From Magnetospirillum sp. 15-1 (GTDB lineage Bacteria; Pseudomonadota; Alphaproteobacteria; Rhodospirillales; Magnetospirillaceae): a stretch of DNA of 64,000 bases. This document shows, piece after piece, positions 17,470 through 26,853 of the stretch (position 1 is its first letter; the number at the start of each line of letters is the position of its first letter). The notes below the pieces were generated by a model. That model saw only the letters and a program-made list of their open reading frames with translations. It did no database searches and had not been told where the DNA came from. Where the stretch lies: NCBI RefSeq assembly GCF_900184795.1, contig NZ_FXXN01000026.1, positions 502,064 through 566,063 on the forward strand. Reading direction: 5' to 3'. Both the position numbers and the translations under genes were made by a program.

Positions 17470-18036
17470 CTAATTCTTAGACGAATCGCGGCTGGCAAAC
17501 AAGGAGTCCACGACGAGAAAAACCGCTCCCACGGTAATGGCCGAATCCGCCACATTGAAGGCCGGCCAGTGATAGCCCATCAGGTGGACGTCGAGGAAGT
17601 CGGCCACCGCCCCGAAACGGGCCCGGTCGATGACGTTTCCCAAGGCGCCGCCGATGATTCCGCCCAGCGCCACCTGGACCAGCAGGGTCTCGGCCTTGGC
17701 CAGCCAGAAGGTCATGCCGGCGCAGATCACCATGGCGAGCGCCGAGAGAATCAGCGCGTTCCACTCGCCGCCGGTATTGCCGATGCCGAAGCTGACCCCC
17801 CGGTTCCAGGCCATCACCAGATCGAAGAACGGCGCCAGTTCGATACGGGTGGCGGAGTGAAACGGCGTGCCGTCCACGCCTTCGGGCCGCATCACCTTCT
17901 CGACGATCCAGTATTTGGACAACTGGTCGAGCCCGATGATCAGGGTCGCGACCGAGAGCCCGCGGGGCAGCGCGTTGGACAGAACCACCTCAGCCCGCCT
18001 CCACCGCGTCGGAGCACCGGTGGCAGACGCCTTCAT
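17470..18036 (-). CDS. lspA: Lipoprotein signal peptidase II
   Basis: A 188-residue polytopic inner-membrane aspartyl protease that removes signal peptides from prolipoproteins. The four transmembrane segments and both catalytic Asp motifs are visible: GNVIDRARFGAVADFLDV and FNVADSAI. The ATG at 18036 lies inside ileS with a 47-nt overlap. A GTG at 17988, one nt after the ileS stop, would give 172 residues, closer to the usual length. Either may be the true start. It sits directly between ileS and the DUF3035 gene, a common order. Confidence 0.93.
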   Translation of the reverse strand: MKASATGAPTRWRRAEVVLSNALPRGLSVATLIIGLDQLSKYWIVEKVMRPEGVDGTPFHSATRIELAPFFDLVMAWNRGVSFGIGNTGGEWNALILSALAMVICAGMTFWLAKAETLLVQVALGGIIGGALGNVIDRARFGAVADFLDVHLMGYHWPAFNVADSAITVGAVFLVVDSLFASRDSSKN

Positions 18037-20836
18037 GCCCGGCGGTTCCCACCTCGTGCAGCACCTTCCAGCAGCGCTGGCATTTGGCGCCCTCGGCCGG
18101 ATGGGGCGCCACCGACACGCCGGGCACGTCGGGAAGCTGGAACTCGCCCTCGGCGGGCAGGCCGTCGATCACCCGGATGCCCGAGGTGATGCAGATTTCC
18201 GCCATGTCGAGGCCGGTGAGCAGCTCGTGGATGTCCGAGGACACGGTCAGCAGCGGGCTGGCCTGAAGGCTCGAACCGATGCGCTTCTCGCGCCGTTCGA
18301 TCTCCAGCGCGCCGGTGACCACCTTGCGCACGTCGCGGACCCTGGCCCATTTGGCGGCCAGCGCCTCGTCCCGCCACGACGCGGGAATCTCGGGGAACAG
18401 TTCCAGATGGACCGAACCGTCCTCGGACGGATGCCGGGCCAGCCACGCCTGCTCGGCGGTGAAGCACAGGAAGGGGGCCAGCCACTTGGTCAGGGTATCG
18501 AGCACCATATCCATCACCGTCCGCGCCGCCCGGCGGCGCAGCGACGACGCGGCGTCGCAGTACAGCGCGTCCTTGCGGATGTCGAAGTAGAAGGCCGACA
18601 GGTCCACCGCGCAGAAATTGTGCAGCTCGGTGAACAGCCCGTGGAACTGGAAGCCGTCGCAGGCGCCCCGGAACTGCACGTCCAGTTCGGTCAGGCGATG
18701 CAGCACCCAGCGCTCCAGCTCGGGCATCTGCTCCACCGGCAGCTTCTCCGCCTCGGTGAAGCCGTCGAGCGCGCCCAGCAGGTAGCGCAGCGTGTTGCGC
18801 AAGCGGCGGTAGATATCCACCTGGGTCTTGAGAATTTCCGGCCCGATGCGCAGGTCGTCGGAATAATCGGACCCCACCACCCACAGACGCAGGATGTCGG
18901 CGCCCATGGTACCCACCACTTCCTGCGGCGCCACCACGTTGCCCAGCGACTTGCTCATCTTGCGGCCGTCCTCGTCGAGGACGAAGCCGTGGGTCAGCAC
19001 CGCGTCATAGGGCGCGCGGCCCCGCGTGCCGCAGGATTCCAGCAAGGAGGAATGGAACCAGCCGCGATGCTGGTCCGAGCCCTCGAGATAGAGCGAGGCG
19101 GGCCAGGACAGGCGCGGCCATTCCTCGCCCTCCAGCACGAAGGCGTGGGTGCAGCCGGAATCGAACCACACGTCCAGGATGTCGGTGACCTTATCGTAAT
19201 CCTCGGCCGCATACTCGTTGCCCAGGAAGCGTTCGGGCGGCGAGGTGAACCACGCGTCCGAGCCCTCGGCCTTGAAGGCCTCGACGATGCGGTCCATCAC
19301 CGCCCGATCACGCAGCGGCTGACCTGTCTTCTTGTCCACGAACACGGTGATGGGCACGCCCCAGGCGCGCTGGCGCGACACGCACCAGTCGGGGCGGTTC
19401 TCCACCATGGAGCCGATGCGGTTGCGACCCTGGTCGGGGACGAAGCGGGTCTCGGCGATGGCCTGGAGCGCCTTGGCGCGCAGGCCCGTGCTCTCCATGG
19501 AGATGAACCATTGCGGCGTGTTGCGGAAGATCAGCGGCGCCTTGGAACGCCAGGAATGGGGGTACGAGTGCTCGACCTTGCCGTGGGCCAGCAGATTGCC
19601 GCAGGCGGTCATGGCCTCGATCACCGGCTTGGCCACCGGCGAGTAGTACTTGCCGTTCTTGCCCTGGTTCAGCACGTCCATCCCGGCGAAGATCGCCACA
19701 TGGGGGAAGTACTTGCCGTCGGGCTGCACGGTATCGGGAATGGCGATACCGTGTTCCTTGCCCAGATGCCAGTCGTCCTCGCCATGGCCCGGCGCGATGT
19801 GGACGAAGCCGGTGCCGGTATCGGTGGTGACGAAGCCGCCGGCCAGCAGCGGCACCGGGAAGTCATAGCCGCCCGCCGCCTTCTCGTGGAACTTCAGCGG
19901 GTGATGGGCGACGGTGCCGGCCAGGGCGGCGCCCTTCAGGGTGTGCAGAATCTTGAAGACGCACTTGGCGTCCTTGGCCACCTGCTCCGCCAGATCGGCG
20001 CACAGCACCAGCTTCTCGCCGACCAGGGCCAGATCGGACTCGCTGCTTTCCACCTCGACCACCACATAGTCGAACTCGGCGCCATAGGCGATGGCGCGGT
20101 TGCCCGGCATGGTCCAGGGCGTGGTGGTCCAGATCACCACCTTGGCGCCCTCGATCTCCGGCAGGCTGGCGGTGACCACCGGGAACTTGACCCAGATGGT
20201 GACGGAAGTGTGGTCGTGGTACTCCACCTCGGCCTCGGCCAGGGCGGTCTTTTCCACCACCGACCACAGCACCGGCTTGGCGCCCTTGTACAGCGAGCCG
20301 TCCAGCAGGAACTTGCCCAGCTCGGCGGCGATCACCGATTCGGCGTGGTTGGTCATGGTGGTGTAGGGATGGTCCCAGTCACCGGTGATGCCCAGACGCT
20401 TGAACTCTTCCTTCTGGATGCCGATCCACTTGGCGGCGAACTGGCGGCATTCCTCGCGGAAGGTGACGGTGTCGATCTCGTCCTTGTCCTTGCCGGCGTC
20501 CCGGTACTTCTCCTCGATCTTCCACTCGATGGGCAGGCCGTGGCAGTCCCAGCCGGGGACGTAATCGGCGTCCCGGCCCAGCATCTGCTGGGAACGGGTG
20601 ATGACGTCCTTCAGAATCTTGTTCAGCGCGTGGCCGATGTGCAGGTTGCCGTTGGCGTAGGGCGGGCCGTCGTGAAGGATGAACTTCTCGCGCCCCTTGG
20701 AGGTGGCGCGCAGACGGCCGAACAGGTCGATCTTCTCCCAGCGGGCCAGCAGTTCGGGCTCCAGCTTGGGCAGCTCGCCCTTCATGGGGAAGTCGGTCTT
20801 GGGCAGGAAGACGGTGTTCTTGTAATCGACGCTCAT
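17990..20836 (-). CDS. ileS: Isoleucyl-tRNA synthetase
   Basis: A 948-residue class I synthetase of full length. HIGH is at residues 66-69 (GNLHIGHALNK) and KMSKS in GRKMSKSLGNVV near residue 620. The CP1 editing domain and anticodon-binding region are present, and the C-terminus keeps the zinc-finger pattern CQRCW...CHRCSD. It charges tRNA-Ile in the cytoplasm. It follows ribF by 9 bp. Confidence 0.98.
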   Translation of the reverse strand: MSVDYKNTVFLPKTDFPMKGELPKLEPELLARWEKIDLFGRLRATSKGREKFILHDGPPYANGNLHIGHALNKILKDVITRSQQMLGRDADYVPGWDCHGLPIEWKIEEKYRDAGKDKDEIDTVTFREECRQFAAKWIGIQKEEFKRLGITGDWDHPYTTMTNHAESVIAAELGKFLLDGSLYKGAKPVLWSVVEKTALAEAEVEYHDHTSVTIWVKFPVVTASLPEIEGAKVVIWTTTPWTMPGNRAIAYGAEFDYVVVEVESSESDLALVGEKLVLCADLAEQVAKDAKCVFKILHTLKGAALAGTVAHHPLKFHEKAAGGYDFPVPLLAGGFVTTDTGTGFVHIAPGHGEDDWHLGKEHGIAIPDTVQPDGKYFPHVAIFAGMDVLNQGKNGKYYSPVAKPVIEAMTACGNLLAHGKVEHSYPHSWRSKAPLIFRNTPQWFISMESTGLRAKALQAIAETRFVPDQGRNRIGSMVENRPDWCVSRQRAWGVPITVFVDKKTGQPLRDRAVMDRIVEAFKAEGSDAWFTSPPERFLGNEYAAEDYDKVTDILDVWFDSGCTHAFVLEGEEWPRLSWPASLYLEGSDQHRGWFHSSLLESCGTRGRAPYDAVLTHGFVLDEDGRKMSKSLGNVVAPQEVVGTMGADILRLWVVGSDYSDDLRIGPEILKTQVDIYRRLRNTLRYLLGALDGFTEAEKLPVEQMPELERWVLHRLTELDVQFRGACDGFQFHGLFTELHNFCAVDLSAFYFDIRKDALYCDAASSLRRRAARTVMDMVLDTLTKWLAPFLCFTAEQAWLARHPSEDGSVHLELFPEIPASWRDEALAAKWARVRDVRKVVTGALEIERREKRIGSSLQASPLLTVSSDIHELLTGLDMAEICITSGIRVIDGLPAEGEFQLPDVPGVSVAPHPAEGAKCQRCWKVLHEVGTAGHEGVCHRCSDAVEAG

Positions 20837-20845
20837 GACAGGCTC

Positions 20846-21835
20846 TCAAACGGCAGGGGCGACGGGCACCATGGGCCCGGCGGCGGCGGAAAATTTGCGG
20901 GCGGCCAGCAGGCGGCGGCCGGTCTCCACATCGGCGGTAATCTGGGTGGTCAGTTCGTCGAGCCCGCTGAAGCGGCGCTCGGGGCGGACATGCTCGACCA
21001 GCGCCACCCGCAGGTGGCGGCCGTAGAGGTCCTCGTTGACGTCCAGCAGGTGGACCTCCATCAGCTCGTCGGTCTTGTCGAAGGTGGGGCGGCGACCGAA
21101 ATTGGCGACGCCGTCGTGCCACACCGTCGCTCCGCCCTTGTCGATGCCGGCCCGCACCGCGTAGACGCCCATGGCCGGGCGCTGGTACTCGCCCAGCCGC
21201 AGATTGGCGGTGGGAAAGCCCAGCAGGCGGCCGCGGGCGTCGCCGTGCTCGACACGGCCCTCCACCTCCCAGTAATGGCCGAGCAGGCTGGCGGCGCAGT
21301 CGGGGCGGCCCGCTACCAGATGGTCGCGCACGGCGGTGGAGGAATAGGTCTCGCCGCTGCCGGACATGGCCGGCGGCACCACGGTGACGCCGAACCCCGA
21401 TTCCTCGCCGCATTTCTGCAGGAAGGCGCCGGTGCCGAGCCGGCCCTTACCGAACACGTAGTCGTAGCCCACCACCACGTGACTGGCCTTGAGGCAGCCG
21501 ACCAGCACGTCGCCGACGAATTCCAGCGCCGTCATGGCGGAAAAATCGCGGTCGAAATGCTGCTGATACAGGAAATCGGTCCCCAGCGCCTCGATCAGGC
21601 GGGCCTTGACGCGGAAGGGAGTCAGGCGGAACGGCGGCTGGTCGGGATTGAACAGCGAGCGCGGATGGGGCTCGAAGGTCATCACCGCATGGGCCACGCC
21701 CAGGTCGCGGGCGATGCGGCGCGCGGTCAGGATCACCGACTGATGGCCGAGATGGACGCCGTCGAAATTGCCCAGCGCCACCACGCAACCGCGGTGGTCG
21801 GGGGAAAGCTCGCCGCAATGCCGGATCAGGCGCAT
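20846..21835 (-). CDS. ribF: Bifunctional riboflavin kinase/FAD synthetase
   Basis: A 329-residue enzyme that makes FMN and FAD. The N-terminal adenylyltransferase motif GNFDGVHLGHQ is at about residue 20, followed by TFEPHPRSLF and VVGYDYVFGKGRLG. The C-terminal flavokinase domain has FPTANLRLGEYQRPAMGVYAV. Start 21835 is preferred over a longer frame because homologous sequence begins there. It heads the ribF-ileS-lspA block. Confidence 0.95.
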   Translation of the reverse strand: MRLIRHCGELSPDHRGCVVALGNFDGVHLGHQSVILTARRIARDLGVAHAVMTFEPHPRSLFNPDQPPFRLTPFRVKARLIEALGTDFLYQQHFDRDFSAMTALEFVGDVLVGCLKASHVVVGYDYVFGKGRLGTGAFLQKCGEESGFGVTVVPPAMSGSGETYSSTAVRDHLVAGRPDCAASLLGHYWEVEGRVEHGDARGRLLGFPTANLRLGEYQRPAMGVYAVRAGIDKGGATVWHDGVANFGRRPTFDKTDELMEVHLLDVNEDLYGRHLRVALVEHVRPERRFSGLDELTTQITADVETGRRLLAARKFSAAAGPMVPVAPAV

Positions 21836-21907
21836 CTTAAGGACAGGACCCCAGGGGAAAACCAAGGGCCAAGGGGTAGTGCAAAAGGCCTCGAAGCGCA
21901 AGACTTC

Positions 21908-21933
21908 CCCCTCTCCCGGCCGGGAGAGGGGGA
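21908..21933. repeat. Perfect 26-bp GC-rich palindrome
   Basis: CCCCCTCTCCCGG followed immediately by its exact reverse complement, 73 bp upstream of ribF. It resembles the short palindromic intergenic repeats common in high-GC alphaproteobacteria; it could be a processing hairpin or REP-like unit. Confidence 0.5.
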
Positions 21934-22042
21934 TGCGACTTCAAATCGGCGGATCAATGAATTGCTCCGCCCAGAGCCTCAGTCGCCGGCGCCACGCTTG
22001 GCTTTCGCCGCATAAGCGGCGGCGGCCCTTGGCCTTGCCTCC

Positions 22043-22073
22043 GCCGCCCTGAACCTGCGCGGTTCAGGGCGGC
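22043..22073. terminator. 13-bp hairpin after phaJ
   Basis: GCCGCCCTGAACC, 5-nt loop, GGTTCAGGGCGGC. It starts 8 bp past the PhaJ-type gene and lacks a clear T tract, so it may stabilise the 3' end or act as a weak terminator. Confidence 0.55.
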
Positions 22074-22080
22074 GTCGGAA

Positions 22081-22515
22081 TCAGCCCTTGGACGGAACCA
22101 TCAGGGTGGCTTCGCCATCCATGACGATCTTGCCGGCCACCGAGCAGGTGGTCTTGAAGGTGGCGAACTTCTTTTCCGGGGTCAGCGCGGTGACCTCGAC
22201 CCGGGCGGTGACGGTGTCGCCGATACGCACCGGAGCCTTGAACTTCAGCAACTGCGAGACGTAGATGCAGCCCGGGCCGGGCAGCTTGGTGCCGAACACG
22301 GTGGAGACGAAAGCCGCCGACAGCATGCCGTGGGCGATGCGGCCCTTGAACATGGTCTGGCTGGCGAATTCCTCGTTGATGTGAACCGGGTTGAAGTCGC
22401 CCGACACGCCGGCGAAGGCGACGATGTCGGCCTCGGTGACGGTCTTGGCGAAGATGGCCGACTGACCGACCGACAGTTCCTCGAAATACATTCCGTTCAG
22501 CGACTCGCCGCTCAT
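22081..22515 (-). CDS. phaJ: MaoC-like (R)-specific enoyl-CoA hydratase
   Basis: A 144-residue hotdog hydratase. The catalytic Asp/His dyad is in SGDFNPVHINEEFA, and FKGRIAHGMLSAAF is the conserved hydratase-2 segment. These enzymes convert 2-enoyl-CoA to (R)-3-hydroxyacyl-CoA and link fatty-acid oxidation to PHA synthesis, which fits the PHB genes 9 kb away. It is a single gene with its own hairpin at the 3' end. A related MaoC hydratase with another substrate cannot be excluded. Confidence 0.85.
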   Translation of the reverse strand: MSGESLNGMYFEELSVGQSAIFAKTVTEADIVAFAGVSGDFNPVHINEEFASQTMFKGRIAHGMLSAAFVSTVFGTKLPGPGCIYVSQLLKFKAPVRIGDTVTARVEVTALTPEKKFATFKTTCSVAGKIVMDGEATLMVPSKG

Positions 22516-22683
22516 CCTTCGTCTCCATATTTATGGTTGTTGCTGCGACGCAGCGCAAAGCGCGGGCGGAGTATAGACGGACGGGGGGTGATCCTCAACC
22601 GACGCTTTGGAGCGGTTCAAGCCTTGCCTTGGCGGCCGGGCTGTGGCCGAATGCCCGCCTTGCAACTGCAATGCGTGCCGCCC

Positions 22684-22959
22684 GTGAAATACCGCCTCGC
22701 CCTTTTGCTGCCGCTGCTGCTCGGCGCCTGCGCCGCCGGCAATCCCTGGGTCCACCCGCAATTGCCCAAGGACCAGTGGAGCCGCGACTATTCCGCCTGC
22801 CGCCGCTCCGCCGACCGGGATTCCGGCTACCGCGACGACGGCCGCGACACCTACAGCCCGACGCGCGATTACGAGCGCGCCCAGGCCAAGCGCATCTACG
22901 ATGCCGAGCTCAATGCCTGCATGCGCGGGCTGGGCTATTTCCCCGCCCCCAAGAAGTGA
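22684..22959 (+). CDS. Small lipoprotein
   Basis: A 91-residue protein from GTG 22684: KYRLALLLPLLLGAC is a lipoprotein signal with lipobox LLGAC. The mature part is charged and Tyr/Arg-rich (DQWSRDYSACRRSADRDSGY) and ends in MRGLGYFPAPKK. In-frame ATG 22651 is an alternative start but would add an unusual lead-in. The next gene starts within 12 bp, so they form a pair. Function is unknown. Confidence 0.65.
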   Translation: MKYRLALLLPLLLGACAAGNPWVHPQLPKDQWSRDYSACRRSADRDSGYRDDGRDTYSPTRDYERAQAKRIYDAELNACMRGLGYFPAPKK

Positions 22960-22970
22960 GGATGCCCGCC

Positions 22971-23429
22971 ATGCGCCGCGCCGCCCTGGCCGCCTGCTGC
23001 CTGTTCGCCGTCGTTTCCGTCATGGGGCCAGCCCTGGCCCAGGAGCTTCCCAAGGGCCCCAAGGCCCCGCCGCCCGAGCCGCTGCCCGACGCCACCTGCG
23101 ACACCGCCAAGGCCGATTCCGGCGACTGGCTGGTGGGCCGCTGGGTGGCGCCCTATTCCAGGTGGGAGTTCAAGCGCGAGGGCCAGGGGCTGGTGTGGAA
23201 GCTGGAGCAGAAGCCCGACATCAACCGCGACCTCGGCTACAAGCAGGGAACGGTCATCGAGGGCCAGGTGGCGAGCGTCAGCCCCTGCACCATGAATCTG
23301 GTGGCCACCGAGAACGGCGAGACCGCCTTCGCCTTCGAGGGCGTGCGCACCGAGGACGGCAAGATCTACGGCTACGCCACCAACAAGGCCGGCCAGAACG
23401 CTCGCTGGACCCTCAGACGGGAACGCTGA
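22971..23429 (+). CDS. Secreted hypothetical protein
   Basis: A 152-residue protein with a clear signal peptide (ALAACCLFAVVSVMGPALA) and a mature beta-rich domain with two Cys (DATCDTAK, VSPCTMN) that may form a disulfide. A GAGG ribosome-binding site favours ATG 22971, although ATG 22962 is also in frame. The WEFKREGQGLVWKLEQK stretch suggests a small lipocalin-like or DUF-type sensor, but I do not recognise the family. It overlaps the convergent thioesterase gene by 17 bp. Confidence 0.7.
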   Translation: MRRAALAACCLFAVVSVMGPALAQELPKGPKAPPPEPLPDATCDTAKADSGDWLVGRWVAPYSRWEFKREGQGLVWKLEQKPDINRDLGYKQGTVIEGQVASVSPCTMNLVATENGETAFAFEGVRTEDGKIYGYATNKAGQNARWTLRRER

Positions 23430-23874
23430 TTCCCCTCACCTCCAGCCGGGACCGCAGGTCGTCGGTGAGCGGCGTCGACCGCCGCGTCGCCTCGTCGGCC
23501 AGCACCAGCACCGAATCGGCGATGGCGACGCAACGGTCCTCCACGAACACCCCCTGACCCAGGTGGAACGAGGTGCGGCCGATCCTGGTCACGCCGGTGC
23601 CGATGCGCACCTCGCCCGGCCAGTGGATTTCGCCGATGAAGTCCAGCACCAGCCGGGCGATGACGATGAAGGTGCCGGGCGGCGTCAGCGGCCGGCCCGG
23701 CTCCAGCAGGAGCTGCGTGCGGCCGGTCTCGCAGAACACCGAGAACGCCACGTTGTTGATGTGCCCCTGCTTGTCGGTATCGCAATAACGCAACGTCTCG
23801 CGCGACCAATGGGGATAGATGGCGGGGTCCTTCAGGTCGGGCTTGGCGGCATGGGGCATGTGGTCGTCTCTCAT
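23413..23874 (-). CDS. FadM/YbgC-like acyl-CoA thioesterase
   Basis: A 153-residue hotdog protein. RYCDTDKQGHINNVAF carries the catalytic Asp and the conserved HxNN of 4-hydroxybenzoyl-CoA thioesterase-type enzymes. ARLVLDFIGEIHWPGEVRIG and RIGRTSFHLGQGVF are typical later strands. Start ATG 23874 is preferred to the TTG 12 nt upstream that overlaps the permease stop. It probably shares a transcript with the upstream EamA gene. The substrate is an acyl-CoA of unknown type. Confidence 0.83.
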   Translation of the reverse strand: MRDDHMPHAAKPDLKDPAIYPHWSRETLRYCDTDKQGHINNVAFSVFCETGRTQLLLEPGRPLTPPGTFIVIARLVLDFIGEIHWPGEVRIGTGVTRIGRTSFHLGQGVFVEDRCVAIADSVLVLADEATRRSTPLTDDLRSRLEVRGISVPV

Positions 23875-23882
23875 CGGTTTTC

Positions 23883-24788
23883 TCAAGCGGGGCAGGTCCG
23901 CCGCCGCGACGGCAGCATGGAGAATATCACGGCGGCGATCACCACGGCACCGCCTCCCATCTGCGCCGGATTGGGCGGGCTGCCGCCCAGGGTGGCGATG
24001 GTGGCGGCGAAGACCGGCACCAGGTTGAGGAACAGGGCGGTGCGCCCGGCTCCCATGCGGGTGATGGCCATGCTCCAGAACAGGTAGGCCAGCACCGAAC
24101 CGGTCACCGCCATCAGCAGCAGCGCCGCCCCCGCCTTGGGGCCGGGCACGGAAAACGCCGAGCCGCTGGCCGCCGCCGCCGCCGCCAGAACCAGGGCGCC
24201 GGCCGCCATCATCACCGTGGTGTTGGCCAGTTGCGGGCCGGGCGGCATCAGCTTGCGGGCCAGAACGTTATAGGCGGCCCAGGCCAGATTGGCGCCCAGC
24301 ATCTCCACGTCGCCCAATCCGAACTCCATGCCCTCTCCCACACGGCCGCCCAGGATGACCATGGACACCCCGGCCAGGGCTACCGGAATGGCGGCGATCT
24401 GCCGGCCAGGCAATTGCTCGCGCAGGGTCAGCGCCGCCAGCAGGGCGGTCAGCAGCGGATTGGTCGCCATGATCAGGGCGCCGTTGACCGCCGAAGTGGT
24501 GCGCATGGCGTCGAAGAACAGCAGATTGAAGCCGGCGATGCCGACGACACCCACCAGGGCCAGCCGGCCGCCGTGACGGCGGGCAACTGCCAGCATGGCG
24601 GTGAATTCACCGCGCCAGACCACCAGCACCGCCATGATCAGCGCCGCCAGCACGAAGCGTCCGGCCGCGGCGGTCATGGGGGCCATATCGGCCAGCACCG
24701 GGCCGGCCAGGTTGAAATTAGCCCCCCAGAACAGGGCGGACAAAGCGGCAAGGGCGTAAATCGCGGTCGGGCCCATCTGAGCCTCCAT
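23883..24788 (-). CDS. EamA/DMT-family transporter
   Basis: A 301-residue inner-membrane protein with ten predicted helices in two EamA repeats (ALSALFWGANFNLAGPVLAD opens the first; NLAWAAYNVLARKL opens the second). The family exports or imports small metabolites such as amino acids or nucleotide sugars; the substrate is unknown. It is divergent from a LysR regulator 92 bp away that likely controls it, and is followed by a thioesterase. Confidence 0.87.
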   Translation of the reverse strand: MEAQMGPTAIYALAALSALFWGANFNLAGPVLADMAPMTAAAGRFVLAALIMAVLVVWRGEFTAMLAVARRHGGRLALVGVVGIAGFNLLFFDAMRTTSAVNGALIMATNPLLTALLAALTLREQLPGRQIAAIPVALAGVSMVILGGRVGEGMEFGLGDVEMLGANLAWAAYNVLARKLMPPGPQLANTTVMMAAGALVLAAAAAASGSAFSVPGPKAGAALLLMAVTGSVLAYLFWSMAITRMGAGRTALFLNLVPVFAATIATLGGSPPNPAQMGGGAVVIAAVIFSMLPSRRRTCPA

Positions 24789-24880
24789 TGAGGTGGACTA
24801 ATCCATGCACCGACGATACGCTTTGGAAACTCTTGACCTCAAACGATCTTTTCTCGCCCGTGGGTTAAGGAAATCTAATC

Positions 24881-25771
24881 ATGCGCCGCCGTCTGCCGCC
24901 GCTTCGCGCCCTGCATGCCTTCGAGGCCGCCGCCCGTCATCTGTCCTTTGCCCGCGCCGCCGAGGAACTGGGCGTCACCCCGGCGGCCATCAGCCAGCAG
25001 ATCAAGCAGTTGGAGGACATCCTGGGCGTCACGCTGTTCCATCGCGGCGCGCGGCTGTCGCTGACCCGCCCGGCCGCCCTGGCCGCCCCGGAATTCAGCG
25101 ATTCCTTTGATCGGCTGGCCTCGGCCGTCGGGCGTCTGGCCCCCGACGGCCCGGCCAAGCCGCTGGTGGTGTCGGCACCGCCGGCCTTCGCCGGGCGTTG
25201 GCTGGTGCCGCGCCTGACCCGGTTCCAGGAGGCCCATCCCGGCATCGACCTGCACCTGTCGGCCACTTTGCGGCTGGTGGACCTGGACCGCGAGGGGGTG
25301 GACGTGGCCATCCGCTACGGCTCGGGCCGCTATCCCGGCCTGCTGGTGGAGCGCCTGCGCCTGGAGGAGGTGATCGCGGTGGCGGTACCCCGTCTGGCGG
25401 CAAGCCTGGGCGAACTGTCCGACCTTACCCGCGCCACCTTGCTGGTCAACGAGTCCATGGGCTGGGACACCGCCTTTCCCACCTGGCCCGGCTGGCTGGC
25501 CGAGATGGGGGCGGTGCCCGAGGAACCGCTGAAACTTCGCCCGTTCGGCGACGCCTCGCTGGTGGTGGAAGCGGCCCTGGCCGGATTGGGTGCCGCCCTG
25601 GTCTGGCGGACCCTGGTTTCCGACGAATTGTCCAGCGGGCGGCTGGTCGCCCTGTTTCCCGGCCGCCCGCTGGCCAGCGCCTATCATCTGGTCTGCCTGC
25701 CCGACCGCGCCGAGTCACCGGCCATTCGCGCCTTCCGGGACTGGATCAAGGGCGAGGTCGTCACCACGTAA
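24881..25771 (+). CDS. LysR-family (GcvA-like) transcriptional regulator
   Basis: A 296-residue regulator. The winged HTH covers residues 1-65 (PPLRALHAFEAAARHLSFAR, AAEELGVTPAAISQQIKQLE). The opening RRRLPPLRALHAFEAAARH is typical of the GcvA/AmpR-like branch. A periplasmic-binding-like effector domain follows (~90-290). It is divergent from the EamA transporter, the usual arrangement for a regulator and its target. Confidence 0.88.
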   Translation: MRRRLPPLRALHAFEAAARHLSFARAAEELGVTPAAISQQIKQLEDILGVTLFHRGARLSLTRPAALAAPEFSDSFDRLASAVGRLAPDGPAKPLVVSAPPAFAGRWLVPRLTRFQEAHPGIDLHLSATLRLVDLDREGVDVAIRYGSGRYPGLLVERLRLEEVIAVAVPRLAASLGELSDLTRATLLVNESMGWDTAFPTWPGWLAEMGAVPEEPLKLRPFGDASLVVEAALAGLGAALVWRTLVSDELSSGRLVALFPGRPLASAYHLVCLPDRAESPAIRAFRDWIKGEVVTT

Positions 25772-25855
25772 GGGGCCTACGCCGATAGTCCGCTTGCCTT
25801 CCCGAGGCGGGATGCTAGGCTGGCATAGGGTTAATTCCCGATCAGGAGACGGCCG

Positions 25856-26826
<971 letters not shown>

Positions 26827-26853
26827 ACCGAGGCGCAGCGACAGGGGGATGGG

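Noticed and set aside
17867..22015. A 1382-residue open frame on the plus strand
   Set aside because: It is the antisense shadow of ileS and ribF; it is His/Gly/Gln-rich with no family signature, as expected for antisense frames in high-GC DNA.
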